From positions 1-64,000 of the forward strand of contig JAEXCS010000035.1 of NCBI GenBank assembly GCA_023402075.1: DNA of 64,000 nucleotides, written 5' to 3'. This DNA comes from Bacillota bacterium. GTDB taxonomy: Bacteria; Bacillota; Clostridia; Oscillospirales; Oscillospiraceae. The translations under genes were made by a program, and so were the position numbers. Positions 18,593 to 27,404 of this stretch are shown here, piece by piece (within the stretch, counting starts at the first letter, position 1; each line of letters starts with the position of its first letter). Below the pieces are notes generated by a model. It saw only the letters and a list, made by a program, of their open reading frames with translations, did not search any database and had not been told where the DNA came from.

Positions 18593-19108
18593 ATGAAGCT
18601 GACAACAAAACAACTGACACTGTGCGCCGTGCTTACCGCGCTGGCGCTGGCACTGAGCTATACAGAAAACCTACTTCCCCTGTCCCTTGCCATCCCCCTG
18701 CCGGGGGTGAAGCTTGGCCTTGCCAACATCGTCACCGTTTTTGCGCTGTATGCGCTGGGGGCGGGTCAGGCGCTTTTAATCCTCATTGCCCGGTGCACGC
18801 TGGGCGCGCTGTTTGCGGGAAATGTGAACGCGCTGCTGTTCTCTCTGCTGGGCGGACTTTGTGCCATGGGGGCCATGTTCCTGCTGTCCCGCTTTCGGCC
18901 CTTGTCGGTATACGGCGTGTCCGTGGGCGGCGCGGCGGCCCACAACTGCGGCCAGGTGGCGGCGGCGATTTTGACGCTGGGCAACGCGGCCCCTCTTTAT
19001 TACCTGCCCCTTCTACTGGGGGTATCCCTGTTTACCGGGGCCTTGACGGGCTTTGCGGCGGGACTTTTGTTCCGGGCGCTGGAGCACACCTCTTTGATGA
19101 AAGCGTGA
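18593..19108 (+). CDS. Gx transporter-family membrane protein (EetB-like)
   Basis: A 171-aa membrane protein with about five helices, starting KLTTKQLTLCAVLTALALAL. It contains PLPGVKLGLANIVTVFALY, typical of the family annotated 'Gx transporter' or 'heptaprenyl diphosphate synthase component I', related to the ECF S-component fold. It begins 5 bp after the NusG-II gene and is clearly in the same operon as apbE. By analogy it may import or position a small ligand, such as a flavin or quinone precursor, but this is inference. Confidence 0.88.
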   Translation: MKLTTKQLTLCAVLTALALALSYTENLLPLSLAIPLPGVKLGLANIVTVFALYALGAGQALLILIARCTLGALFAGNVNALLFSLLGGLCAMGAMFLLSRFRPLSVYGVSVGGAAAHNCGQVAAAILTLGNAAPLYYLPLLLGVSLFTGALTGFAAGLLFRALEHTSLMKA

Positions 19109-19112
19109 GCGT

Positions 19113-20285
19113 ATGGATAGGAAAGACATCAGTAAAAAGGACCAGATTATTTTGCAGCAGCTGGATGTGATCCGCGCCATGTCGGAAAACAGCCTGCACC
19201 GGATGGAGACGGATTTTTGGGGACATCCTTCCACACCGCAAAAGCCTGCACAGCCAGCGTCCCCTGCGGTACCCGCAGCCCCGCCTGCCCCCCCGCTGAA
19301 AACGGGCGAAACGGATTCGGGCGGCACCGCCGCCTCCACTGGAAACGGCGATGGTGCTTTTAAAGAGCAGCCCGCCCCGCCCCCGGAAAAGCTTGAGGAT
19401 TTACAGGCAGAGCTGGACGGCTATATTGGCCTGACCGCCGTGAAAAAAGAAGTAAAAAACCTCATTGATTTGGCCACGGTCCATCAGCTGCGAAAGGACC
19501 ACGGCCTGCCGGTGGCGGATTTAAGCCTTCACATGGTGTTTTCCGGCAACCCGGGCACAGGCAAAACCACCGTGGCCCGGCTGATGGCCCGGATTTATCA
19601 CAGCCTTGGCATCCTCTCCAAGGGGCATCTGGTGGAGGTGGATCGCAGCGGTCTTGTGGCGGGGTACGTGGGTCAGACCGCCATTAAAACCGGCAAGGTG
19701 ATCGACGCGGCCCTTGGCGGCGTTTTGTTTATCGACGAGGCCTATGCCCTCAACGGCAGGGCGGAAAATGACTTCGGGCAGGAGGCAATTGACACCCTCC
19801 TCAAAGCCATGGAGGATCACCGTGACGATTTGGTCGTGATTGTCGCCGGGTACGACGGCCTGATGGACGATTTTGTTCACTCCAATCCGGGCCTTGAATC
19901 CAGATTTAATCGATTTTTGCACTTTGAAGACTACACCCCAGAGGAGCTTTTGTCCATTTTTGACATTCAGTGCAAAAAGGGCTGCTATCAGCCGGAGGAA
20001 GATACTCGACAGCTGGTGCAAGAGTTTATTGCAGAGGAAAATGCGGATTCCATTGCTTTTGGCAACGCCCGGGGCGTGCGAAATATCTTTGAGCGGCTTC
20101 TGGTGAATCAGGCCAACCGACTGGCTGCCATGGAAACCGTTTCCCGGGACGATTTGATGAAGCTTACCCCCCGTGACGTGCGCGCGGCGCGGGGAATGGC
20201 GGAGCCAATAGCGGAGGACGGCAGCTTCTCAGGCCCAGTGGAAAATTCCTCCGGGGACGGGGAAACTTCACAAAAACAGGAGTGA
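19113..20285 (+). CDS. AAA+ ATPase of the CbbX/SpoVK type
   Basis: A 390-aa protein. Residues ~1-90 are a helix plus a proline/alanine-rich linker of low complexity; residues ~95-350 are a CbbX/SpoVK-like AAA+ module. Walker A is SGNPGTGKTTVARLMA, Walker B is GGVLFIDEAYAL, and NPGLESRFNRFLHFEDY is the sensor/arginine-finger region typical of the family. Relatives remodel RuBisCO (CbbX) or act in sporulation (SpoVK); the client here is unknown. It starts 4 bp after the Gx-transporter gene, so it belongs to the same transcript, with only a weak ribosome site. Confidence 0.88.
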   Translation: MDRKDISKKDQIILQQLDVIRAMSENSLHRMETDFWGHPSTPQKPAQPASPAVPAAPPAPPLKTGETDSGGTAASTGNGDGAFKEQPAPPPEKLEDLQAELDGYIGLTAVKKEVKNLIDLATVHQLRKDHGLPVADLSLHMVFSGNPGTGKTTVARLMARIYHSLGILSKGHLVEVDRSGLVAGYVGQTAIKTGKVIDAALGGVLFIDEAYALNGRAENDFGQEAIDTLLKAMEDHRDDLVVIVAGYDGLMDDFVHSNPGLESRFNRFLHFEDYTPEELLSIFDIQCKKGCYQPEEDTRQLVQEFIAEENADSIAFGNARGVRNIFERLLVNQANRLAAMETVSRDDLMKLTPRDVRAARGMAEPIAEDGSFSGPVENSSGDGETSQKQE

Positions 20286-20289
20286 GCTT

Positions 20290-21279
20290 ATGAAAGTATT
20301 GGTACTGGCACCCCAATCCCGCTACGACGCTTTTCTCCCAGATCTCCCCGCCGCCAAATCGGTAGAGCTGGTTTTTTGCGACCGGGAGGGAAGCGAGTCG
20401 GCGTGGCTTGCTGCGGCAGGCGACGCGGACGCGCTGTTTACCACGCCCGTGACGCCCGTTTCGGCGGAGCTGATCTCCCGCATGCCCAATTTGAAGCTGA
20501 TTCACTCCGAAGGAGTGGGCTTTGACCGCATTGATCTGGAAGCGGCCCGGGTCAGGGGCATTTACGTGTGCAACTGCGCCGGGTGCAACGCGCCGGCGGT
20601 TTCCGAGCTGTCTGTGACCTTGATGGGCATGCTGCTTCACCGGGTTTTGTGGGGCGACCGCATGGTTCGCGCGGGCAAGCAGGCCGAGGCTGTGCGGATG
20701 GTGGAGCGGGATGCTCCCGCGGATTTGTCGGTTTCCACCGTGGGCCTGGTCGGCTTTGGCGCCATCGGTCAGGCGGTGGCAGAGCGGCTGCGCCCTTTTG
20801 GCGCCACGGTGTATTATTACGCGCCCCACCGCCGGGACGCGGAGACGGAAACCCGGCTGAACGCCCACTATCTCCCGCTGGAGGAGCTGGCGGCGGCGAG
20901 CGACATCGTCAGTCTTCACCTGCCCGCAAACGACCAAAGCCGAGGACTTGTCAACCGGGAATTTCTCGCCCGGATGAAGCCTAAGGCATTTCTTGTAAAC
21001 ACTGCCCGGGGCGCGATTATTGACGATGAGGCCCTCTGCAATGCCGTGCGGGAAGAACGACTTGCGGGCGTGGCACTGGACTGCTACGAGCCGGAGCCAG
21101 TCGGGGCGGACCATCCGCTGGTTCGTCTGGCCGCGGAGTGTCCGGATAAACTGATTCTCTGCCCCCATTACGGCGGCGCAGCCCAGTCCGCCTTCCGGGC
21201 GGCGCACCGGATGCTGTTTGAGGATTTGGAGCGCGTGCTGTCCGGCAAGCGGCCGGAGCGCGTGGTCAACGGCCTGTAA
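20290..21279 (+). CDS. D-2-hydroxyacid dehydrogenase (NAD-dependent)
   Basis: A 329-aa oxidoreductase of the phosphoglycerate/lactate dehydrogenase superfamily. The Rossmann motif is LVGFGAIGQAVAERL. The catalytic Arg lies in TARGAIIDDEAL, the acidic residue in DCYEPEP and the His in CPHYGGAAQ. The substrate is probably a short 2-hydroxy- or 2-keto acid; it is too short for full SerA (no ACT domain). It is 4 bp downstream of the AAA+ gene, with GGAGTGAGCTT as ribosome site, so it is probably the last gene of the apbE transcript or followed by the amidase gene 83 bp later. Confidence 0.92.
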   Translation: MKVLVLAPQSRYDAFLPDLPAAKSVELVFCDREGSESAWLAAAGDADALFTTPVTPVSAELISRMPNLKLIHSEGVGFDRIDLEAARVRGIYVCNCAGCNAPAVSELSVTLMGMLLHRVLWGDRMVRAGKQAEAVRMVERDAPADLSVSTVGLVGFGAIGQAVAERLRPFGATVYYYAPHRRDAETETRLNAHYLPLEELAAASDIVSLHLPANDQSRGLVNREFLARMKPKAFLVNTARGAIIDDEALCNAVREERLAGVALDCYEPEPVGADHPLVRLAAECPDKLILCPHYGGAAQSAFRAAHRMLFEDLERVLSGKRPERVVNGL

Positions 21280-21362
21280 GTGCTTTAACCCCGCCGTTTA
21301 GTCGAGGTTGCAACCACAGCAAATCTCACAGAAGCAATGGGTTTTGAGAAAGGAGCATTCCT

Positions 21363-22181
21363 ATGAAGGTCGCGCTGATTCAACTGGCGGGCGGTACCGG
21401 AGACAAGACCGCCGACATTGCCCTTGCCTGCGAAAAAATCCGGGAAGTGGCGGCAAACGGCGCGGATTTTGCCGTTCTGCCGGAAATGTTCTGCTGCCCT
21501 TACGACAACGCCTGCTTTCGTGCCTTTGGCGAAACAGCGGGTGGGCAGGCGCAGTCCGCGCTTTCCCGGCTTGCGGGGGAGCTTGGAATTTACATCGTGG
21601 GCGGCTCCGTTCCGGAGCTTGCGGACGGAAACGTGTACAACTCCGCCTATGTCTACGACCGTCAGGGCCGGGAGCTTGCCCGCCACCGCAAGGCCCACCT
21701 GTTTGACATTGACGTTGCGGGCGGACAGCGTTTTTTTGAGTCTGACACCCTCACTCCCGGCAATGAAATTACCACCTTTGACACGGAGTTTGGCACAATG
21801 GGCCTTTGCATTTGTTTTGACCTGCGGTTTGAGGAGTTGGCCCGGTGCATGACCCTGCGGGGCGCAACGTGCATTTTTGTCCCGGCAGCTTTCAACATGA
21901 CCACCGGCCCCGCCCACTGGGAGCTTTTGTTCCGCCAGCGGGCAGTGGATAATCAGTGCTTCACCGTGGGGGTTTCCCCGGCCCGGAACGTAGACGCGTC
22001 TTACGTAGCCTACGGCAACTCTCTTGCCGTGGACCCTTGGGGAACGGTGCTCTGCCGCGCGGAGGGCGAGGCCACCGTGCTGTATGCCGAGCTGGACCTC
22101 TCCAAAATCAAGTCCGTTCGCAGCCAGCTTCCTGTCCTCTCTGCCCGACGCACGGATTTGTACGACGTGAAAGAGCTTTAA
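21363..22181 (+). CDS. Carbon-nitrogen hydrolase, omega-amidase-like
   Basis: A 272-aa member of the nitrilase superfamily. The catalytic triad is complete: E41 (AVLPEMFCCPY), K110 (HRKAHLFDID) and C151 (CICFDLRFEE). The R-F-D-I-D and CFDLRF context fits omega-amidases (NIT2-like), which hydrolyse 2-oxoglutaramate and 2-oxosuccinamate. An adjacent 2-hydroxyacid dehydrogenase would fit the handling of such keto acids, though this link is inference. AAAGGAG precedes the ATG. A strong bidirectional terminator follows. Confidence 0.93.
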   Translation: MKVALIQLAGGTGDKTADIALACEKIREVAANGADFAVLPEMFCCPYDNACFRAFGETAGGQAQSALSRLAGELGIYIVGGSVPELADGNVYNSAYVYDRQGRELARHRKAHLFDIDVAGGQRFFESDTLTPGNEITTFDTEFGTMGLCICFDLRFEELARCMTLRGATCIFVPAAFNMTTGPAHWELLFRQRAVDNQCFTVGVSPARNVDASYVAYGNSLAVDPWGTVLCRAEGEATVLYAELDLSKIKSVRSQLPVLSARRTDLYDVKEL

Positions 22182-22223
22182 CAAACTTCTTAATAATTTG
22201 GGGCCAACGCCCACCTTTTCATA

Positions 22224-22264
22224 AAAAGTCCCGTGAGATTTTAACAAAATCTCACGGGACTTTT
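22224..22264 (+). terminator. Bidirectional terminator between the amidase gene and the MscS gene
   Basis: A perfect 19-bp inverted repeat (22224-22242 with 22246-22264, AAAAGTCCCGTGAGATTTT) with a 3-base loop and T-rich flanks on both strands. It serves the two convergent genes. Confidence 0.95.
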
Positions 22265-22278
22265 GTGTTTTCACCATT

Positions 22279-23103
22279 TTACGCGTTTTTCCCATCCACA
22301 ATATGGACGTTCAAATGGTCATAGGCCATTTCGATGCCCTTCTCCTCAAACACCCGCCGCAGGTTTTCCCCCAGCGTCAGATAGACCGTCCAGAAATCCG
22401 CCGTGGCCGCCCAGCAGTACACGCTGTATTCCATGGCGCTGGGGCGGCACTCCGTCAGGTAAACCGAGGGGGCGGGGTCGGAAAGCTTGCCCTCTGTCCG
22501 CTCCAGCGCCGCCCGGCAGGCGGCCTTCACCGTGTCGATGCTTGCGGAATAAGGCGCGTTCACCTTCTGGCAGATACGGCGCCGGCCAAGAGCGGTATAG
22601 TTGGTCAGCTTTTCAGAGGAGAGCTTCCGGTTGGGAATCATCACCGTCAGCCCCTCCAGCGTCACCAGCTTGGTGTGATTCAGGGCCATTTCCTCCACCG
22701 TGCCGGACACGCCGTCCGTCTCAATAAAGTCCCCAAGCGTAAAAGGACGGGAAGACAGCAGCACCAGTCCCCCGGCCACGTTGCCCAAAATGTCCTCCGC
22801 CGCCAGCGTAACGCCCAGAGAAGCCACGCTTAAAAGCGCCACAAAGGACGAGGAATTGATGCCCAGCGTATCCGCCACGATGATTGCCGTGATGATGTAA
22901 AGCACCAGCTTTATGCCCATCAGCAGGTATTTGCGCACCCGCTCTTCCAGCTTGCTGCGGCTCATAATCCGACCGAAAAGACGCATGAGAATCCTGATGA
23001 CGATCAGGCAGACCAGCAGCACCCCCACGGCAGACGCCACTTTCCCAAAAGTCAGCGAAATCCCGCCCGGCAGCGCCGCGTTCCACAGGTCTTCAAAGCT
23101 CAT
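22279..23103 (-). CDS. Small-conductance mechanosensitive channel (MscS family)
   Basis: A 274-aa inner-membrane channel that opens under membrane tension to release solutes. Three N-terminal transmembrane helices end in the pore helix VALLSVASLGVTLAAEDILGNVAGG, followed by the cytoplasmic beta domain (SSRPFTLGDFIETDGVSGTVEEM) and the alpha/beta domain. The length is that of short MscS. Its start overlaps the stop of the uridine phosphorylase gene by 4 bp (ATGA), so it is co-translated at the end of the yqzL-recO-mutS2 transcript. Confidence 0.95.
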   Translation of the reverse strand: MSFEDLWNAALPGGISLTFGKVASAVGVLLVCLIVIRILMRLFGRIMSRSKLEERVRKYLLMGIKLVLYIITAIIVADTLGINSSSFVALLSVASLGVTLAAEDILGNVAGGLVLLSSRPFTLGDFIETDGVSGTVEEMALNHTKLVTLEGLTVMIPNRKLSSEKLTNYTALGRRRICQKVNAPYSASIDTVKAACRAALERTEGKLSDPAPSVYLTECRPSAMEYSVYCWAATADFWTVYLTLGENLRRVFEEKGIEMAYDHLNVHIVDGKNA

Positions 23104-23882
23104 GTCCCGCTTTTTTCCGCCGCGCGGTCAGCCGCAATCACCAGCTTCATGGCCTCTACCGCCACCTTCACAGAGGCTGCGGTATCTTCACTCATGTTCT
23201 GGTCAAGACCTGCCTTTTCCCGCTCCTGATTCCAAACCACGTGGAAGCAGGAGCCGCACCGCACGCCCAGCGCCGCCGCCACCACGAACAGGGCGGCGGA
23301 TTCCATCTCGCTGGCCTTTACGCCAAGGCGCTTCCAGCTCTCCCACTTCTGCTGAAGCTCGTAGGAGACGGGGGATTTATCCGGGCTGTGCTGGCCATAA
23401 AAGCTGTCCTTGCACTGGACAACCCCGGTGTGAAGCGGATAGCCAAGGGCCCTTGTGGCCTCCACCAGATGCCCGGTAATGCCGAAGTCCGCCACGGCGG
23501 GAAACTCAATGGGCGCATATTCCATACTGGTGTGTTCAAAGCGGACAGCCCCCGTGGCCACCACGATGTCGCCGGACTGAACCTCCAGCGCAATGCCGCC
23601 GCAGGTGCCGGTGCGAATAAAGGTGTCCGCCCCGCACTTCACCAGCTCCTCCATGGCGATGGAGGCGGATGGCCCGCCGATGCCCGTGGAGCAGACGGAA
23701 ACCCGCTCTCCCAAGAGCGTCCCGGTCCATGTGGTATACTCCCGGTTTTGGGCCACCTCCACCGCGCCGTCAAGCAGGGCGGCGATAGACGCTACGCGGC
23801 CCGGGTCCCCGGGCAGAATGCAATAGCGGCCCACATCCCCCTGTGCGCACTGAATGTGATACTGTTTCGGCAAAGTCTGCAT
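23100..23882 (-). CDS. udp: Uridine phosphorylase-type nucleoside phosphorylase
   Basis: A 260-aa PNP/UDP-family enzyme that splits pyrimidine nucleosides with phosphate in salvage. The phosphate site is seen in LPGDPGRV and the family signature in STGIGGPSASIAMEELVKCGADTF. RTGTCGG and the ribose-binding VKASEMESAALFV are also present. The start at 23882 is preceded by GAGGTGAAAGAG; an upstream in-frame start would add 17 unconserved residues. The mscS gene overlaps its end. Uridine is the most probable substrate, but other nucleosides are possible. Confidence 0.92.
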   Translation of the reverse strand: MQTLPKQYHIQCAQGDVGRYCILPGDPGRVASIAALLDGAVEVAQNREYTTWTGTLLGERVSVCSTGIGGPSASIAMEELVKCGADTFIRTGTCGGIALEVQSGDIVVATGAVRFEHTSMEYAPIEFPAVADFGITGHLVEATRALGYPLHTGVVQCKDSFYGQHSPDKSPVSYELQQKWESWKRLGVKASEMESAALFVVAAALGVRCGSCFHVVWNQEREKAGLDQNMSEDTAASVKVAVEAMKLVIAADRAAEKSGT

Positions 23883-23965
23883 CTCTTTCACCTCATCAAT
23901 TAATTCCGCCGCCCTCCCGGGCAGCGTCCGCAAAAAAGCACCTCCGCCGCCCCCGGCGGTAGTTT

Positions 23966-26347
23966 TTATTTCATTGTCACCACCGTGACGCCGGACTCAC
24001 CCTCGCCGTAAACCCCCAGACGGAAGCTTTTTACCGCCTTATTCCTGCGCAGCAGCTCGTGTACGGCCTTGCGCAAAACGCCGGTTCCCTTGCCGTGGAT
24101 AATGGTGACGGTTTCCAGCCGGCCCATTACGGCGGTGGAAAGGAAGGTTTCCACCACGCTTTCGGCCTCGATGCTCTCCATCCCCCGGATATCCAGCTCG
24201 CTGGTGGCGGCGGGGCGCAAAAGCTGCCGGTCCGGATTGGAACGGGCCGGGGCGGCTTTTTTCCGCTCGGCCGTCTCAATCAGCCGCACCTCGTCGGCCT
24301 TCACAGTCATTTTCATCCGGCCCGCCTGCAATTGAAGCGTCCCGTCTTTTCCCACGGAGACAACCTCCGCCGGGTTTTTCACGCCGGGGATTTCCACCTG
24401 ATCTCCCTTTTGAATGGGGCGGCTGGGCTTTGGAATCGGCTCCGGCTCAAATTCCCGGCTGCGGAGCTTTTCCTCTGCCTCGTTCAGCCCCCGGCGAATG
24501 GCGGCCTGCGCTTCGTTCAAATTCTGCGCCGCGTCGGCTCTGGCCTGCTGTCTGCGCAGCTCCGCCAGCTCGTTCATCGTCTGGTCGGCGGCGGATTTAG
24601 CATCCCGCAGAATGCGGCGAGCATCCGCCTCGCCCCGGCTGCGGGCGTTATCCCGCGCCTTCTCCATTTGCGTGCGGAATTCCCGGGCCTTGCGGGCGTC
24701 CTCTTCCCGCTGCTGATACAGCCGGTCAGTTTCCACCTGTTTTTTCTCCAAAGCCTGCCGCTTCTGCTCCAGTTGGGTCAAAACGTCCTCAAAGCGGACG
24801 CTGTCTCCCGCCATCTGTGCCTTAGCTTCCTCCACCACCTCGTCTGGCAGGCCCAGCCGCTTGGAAATGGCAAAGGCATTGGACTTTCCCGGAATGCCGA
24901 TCAGCAGCCGGTAGGTGGGCCGCAGGCTCTCCACGTCAAACTCGCAGGAGGCGTTTTCTACCCCGGCGGTGGTCATGGCAAAGGTTTTCAGCTCCGCATA
25001 ATGGGTGGTGGCAGCCAGCTTCGCGCCGGAGCGGCGCACCCGCTGGATGATGGCGATGGCCAGCGCCGCGCCCTCCACCGGGTCGGTGCCTGCCCCCAGC
25101 TCGTCAAACAGCACCAGGGTCCGCCGGTCCGTCTCCTTGAGAATCTGAACGATACCGGTCATGTGGGCCGAGAAGGTGGACAGGCTCTGCTCGATGCTCT
25201 GCTCGTCTCCCACGTCCGCCAGCACCCGCTCATACACGGAAATCTGGCTTCCCGACGCTGCCGGGATGTGCAGTCCGCACTGGGACATCAACGTCAGAAG
25301 GCCCAGCGTTTTCAAACTGACGGTTTTGCCGCCGGTGTTGGGGCCGGTGATGACCAGCGTGTCAAAGCTGTCCCCGATTTCAATGTCGATAGGCACGGCC
25401 TTTGCCCGATCCAGCAAAGGATGGCGCGCCTTTCGCAGAACCACTGCCCCGTCCCGCCGCAGCTCCGGGCGCACACCGTCCAGCTTGTAGGAAAGCTGGC
25501 CCCGGGCGAAAATCAAATCCAGATGCACCAGTGCGTCGTAGTCCCCCTGAATGTCCTCCCGGTGGTTCGCCGCGTCGGCGGACAGCTCGGCAAGAATCCG
25601 CTCGATCTCCTTTTTCTCCTTCGCTTCCAGCTCGATGTACTCGTTGTTGGCCTGCACCACGCCCATAGGCTCCACGAACAGCGTCGCCCCGGTGGAGGAC
25701 ACGTCGTGGACAAGCCCCGGCAGCGCACCCTTCTGCTCCGCCTTCACAGGCACCACAAACCGCCCGTCCCGCTGGGTGATGATGCTCTCCTGCAAAACCT
25801 TACTGTAAGCCTGAGAGGAAATGATGCGCTGAAGCACCTGCCGGCTTTTGGCCTGCGCCGCACGCATTTTACGGCGGATGTCGCCAAGCTCGGGGCTGGC
25901 GTTGTCAGAGATGGTGTTCTCGTCCAGAATGACAGACTTAATCCGTTCCTCCAAGAACCGGTTGCCGTGGAGGGATAAAAACAGGTAATCCACTGCGGTC
26001 TTTTCCCCCGCGCCATCGGAAAAATATTCCCGGGTCCGCCGGGCAGCGGTTAAAAGACCCGCAATGGTCAAAAGCTCCCGCGTATTCAGTCCGCCGCCCC
26101 GGTCTGCCCGGTCCAGCGCTTCCCCCACCGGCTTTACCCCGGAAAAGGAAGGGCTGCCCCGCAAGCCGATCATCTCCCGCGCCGCGTCGGTCTGGTCCAG
26201 CAGGCGCAAAACCGTCTCCGGCTCCGTTTCCGGGGTCAGCGCCAAGGCGCGGCGCTTGGCCTCGTCGCTCACGGCCTGATCCGCCAGCATGGAAAGCACC
26301 CGTGGCAGCTCCAGCGTGCGCATGGATTTTTGAAACAATTCGCTCAT
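23966..26347 (-). CDS. mutS2: MutS2 (RqcU) ATPase/endonuclease
   Basis: A 793-aa protein of the MutS2 family. It has the MutS-like core without mismatch-recognition domain I. The Walker A is ITGPNTGGKTVSLKTLGLLT (about residue 333), the Walker B VLFDELGAGTDP, and a long coiled coil lies near residues 510-640. A C-terminal Smr domain (about 715-793) carries LDIRGMESIEAESVV and the nuclease motif HGKGTGVLR. MutS2 suppresses recombination in some species and rescues collided ribosomes in B. subtilis. It lies between recO and a nucleoside phosphorylase gene on one transcript. Confidence 0.97.
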   Translation of the reverse strand: MSELFQKSMRTLELPRVLSMLADQAVSDEAKRRALALTPETEPETVLRLLDQTDAAREMIGLRGSPSFSGVKPVGEALDRADRGGGLNTRELLTIAGLLTAARRTREYFSDGAGEKTAVDYLFLSLHGNRFLEERIKSVILDENTISDNASPELGDIRRKMRAAQAKSRQVLQRIISSQAYSKVLQESIITQRDGRFVVPVKAEQKGALPGLVHDVSSTGATLFVEPMGVVQANNEYIELEAKEKKEIERILAELSADAANHREDIQGDYDALVHLDLIFARGQLSYKLDGVRPELRRDGAVVLRKARHPLLDRAKAVPIDIEIGDSFDTLVITGPNTGGKTVSLKTLGLLTLMSQCGLHIPAASGSQISVYERVLADVGDEQSIEQSLSTFSAHMTGIVQILKETDRRTLVLFDELGAGTDPVEGAALAIAIIQRVRRSGAKLAATTHYAELKTFAMTTAGVENASCEFDVESLRPTYRLLIGIPGKSNAFAISKRLGLPDEVVEEAKAQMAGDSVRFEDVLTQLEQKRQALEKKQVETDRLYQQREEDARKAREFRTQMEKARDNARSRGEADARRILRDAKSAADQTMNELAELRRQQARADAAQNLNEAQAAIRRGLNEAEEKLRSREFEPEPIPKPSRPIQKGDQVEIPGVKNPAEVVSVGKDGTLQLQAGRMKMTVKADEVRLIETAERKKAAPARSNPDRQLLRPAATSELDIRGMESIEAESVVETFLSTAVMGRLETVTIIHGKGTGVLRKAVHELLRRNKAVKSFRLGVYGEGESGVTVVTMK

Positions 26348-26392
26348 AAACTATCCTTTTCGTATAAAACATCCAAAATAGTACAAAATGTA

Positions 26393-27145
26393 TTAGAAAT
26401 TCGACAGGCTTTTATAGTAGTCCAGCGTGCGGAAGCTGCGCTCAAGCTGCGCGGCCACATACCGCTCCGCCGCGTTGGAAAGCTGGTCCAGCGCCTCCCC
26501 CGTCAATGTAAACGCATAAAGCCGCCCGGGCGGACCGTAGACAATGTGCCGCAAAGCTGCCACCGCTTCCGGGCGCAAAGGAAGCGCTTCCCCTCCGCCG
26601 GGACCGCCGCAGGCAGCGCAGCGCAAAACGCCCTGCACCGGGTCCAGCCGCGCGTCTGCCGGATTCTCCTCGCCGCACACAGCGCACCCGTCCGCCAGCG
26701 GCTCATATCCCGCAAGGCACATCAGCCGCCATTCAAAGGCAGGTTTGGCAAGCAATCGGGACTTTTTCAACGTATCCAGCGCGTATAGGCCGTTCAGCAG
26801 ATGACTTAAAAGCTCCGGCGCGGGAATTTCGGGAGAGGAGACGGCCTCCGTCAGCTCCGCAAAGTAAAACCCCAGTGCCAGCGCTTCAAAATCTGCCCGC
26901 AGCCCGTCAAACAGCGCTAAAGTGGTACCCTCGTTTAAATAATACCAGTCCCCCCTGCGCGTAAGCGTCAGCTCACTGTACGCAAGGGTCTGGCAGGCGG
27001 CGGTATACCGACAGCCTTTCCGCCGCGCGCCCTTGGCAATCACGGAAATTTTGCCGTGGTCGGGCGTGAGGACGGTGAGGATTTTGTCCGATTCCTTTGT
27101 CTCCGTCTCCCGCAGCACAGCGCCCCGGGTTACAAGGTCGCTCAC
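26393..27145 (-). CDS. recO: DNA repair protein RecO
   Basis: A 250-aa recombination mediator that loads RecA with RecR (recR is at 51154-51753 in this window). It has an N-terminal OB fold (VTRGAVLRETETKESDKILTV) and a C-terminal helical domain with a four-cysteine zinc site (CAVCGEE ... CAACGG). The GTG at 27145 is preceded by GAGGAGGGG. It is 12 bp after a YqzL-like small gene and 45 bp before mutS2, in a shared operon. Confidence 0.96.
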   Translation of the reverse strand: MSDLVTRGAVLRETETKESDKILTVLTPDHGKISVIAKGARRKGCRYTAACQTLAYSELTLTRRGDWYYLNEGTTLALFDGLRADFEALALGFYFAELTEAVSSPEIPAPELLSHLLNGLYALDTLKKSRLLAKPAFEWRLMCLAGYEPLADGCAVCGEENPADARLDPVQGVLRCAACGGPGGGEALPLRPEAVAALRHIVYGPPGRLYAFTLTGEALDQLSNAAERYVAAQLERSFRTLDYYKSLSNF

Positions 27146-27157
27146 AGGTTCCCCTCC

Positions 27158-27256
27158 TCATTCCGGGGCATTTGTCTCCATAAATTCCCGGTACATCTCG
27201 TAGTATTCCGGTGCGCCGGTCGTCCAAAACAATGTCCAGCAGGTATCAGCCGTCAT
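27158..27256 (-). CDS. YqzL-like small protein
   Basis: A 32-codon gene just upstream of recO. The peptide starts MTADTCWTLFWTTGAPEYY and continues with an acidic helix (EMYREFMETN). This pattern of Trp/Phe-rich start, TG, then Y..Y.EF matches the YqzL family, whose gene lies in front of recO in B. subtilis. GAGGTGATGAATT forms a good ribosome site. Function unknown. It is the first gene of the recO-mutS2 transcript. Confidence 0.75.
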   Translation of the reverse strand: MTADTCWTLFWTTGAPEYYEMYREFMETNAPE

Positions 27257-27339
27257 AATTCATCACCTCTTGGGTTAGTGTGGCGAATTTTGTCGGAACT
27301 ATGCATTGAGATTCTTGCAGATGCCCGAATATATTCCTT

Positions 27340-27368
27340 ATTATACCAAGGCAACGGCCGTTTCGCAA
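27340..27368 (-). promoter_or_regulatory. Promoter of the yqzL-recO-mutS2-udp-mscS operon
   Basis: On the minus strand TTGCGA (27363-27368), 17 bp, TATAAT (27340-27345). Confidence 0.8.
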
Positions 27369-27404
27369 GGGGCGTGCTTCGCCGCAAATCGCGCTTTGTT
27401 TCTA

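Noticed and set aside
24059..25978. 639-aa open frame on the plus strand opposite mutS2
   Set aside because: It is the antisense shadow of mutS2, with no ribosome site or recognisable domain.
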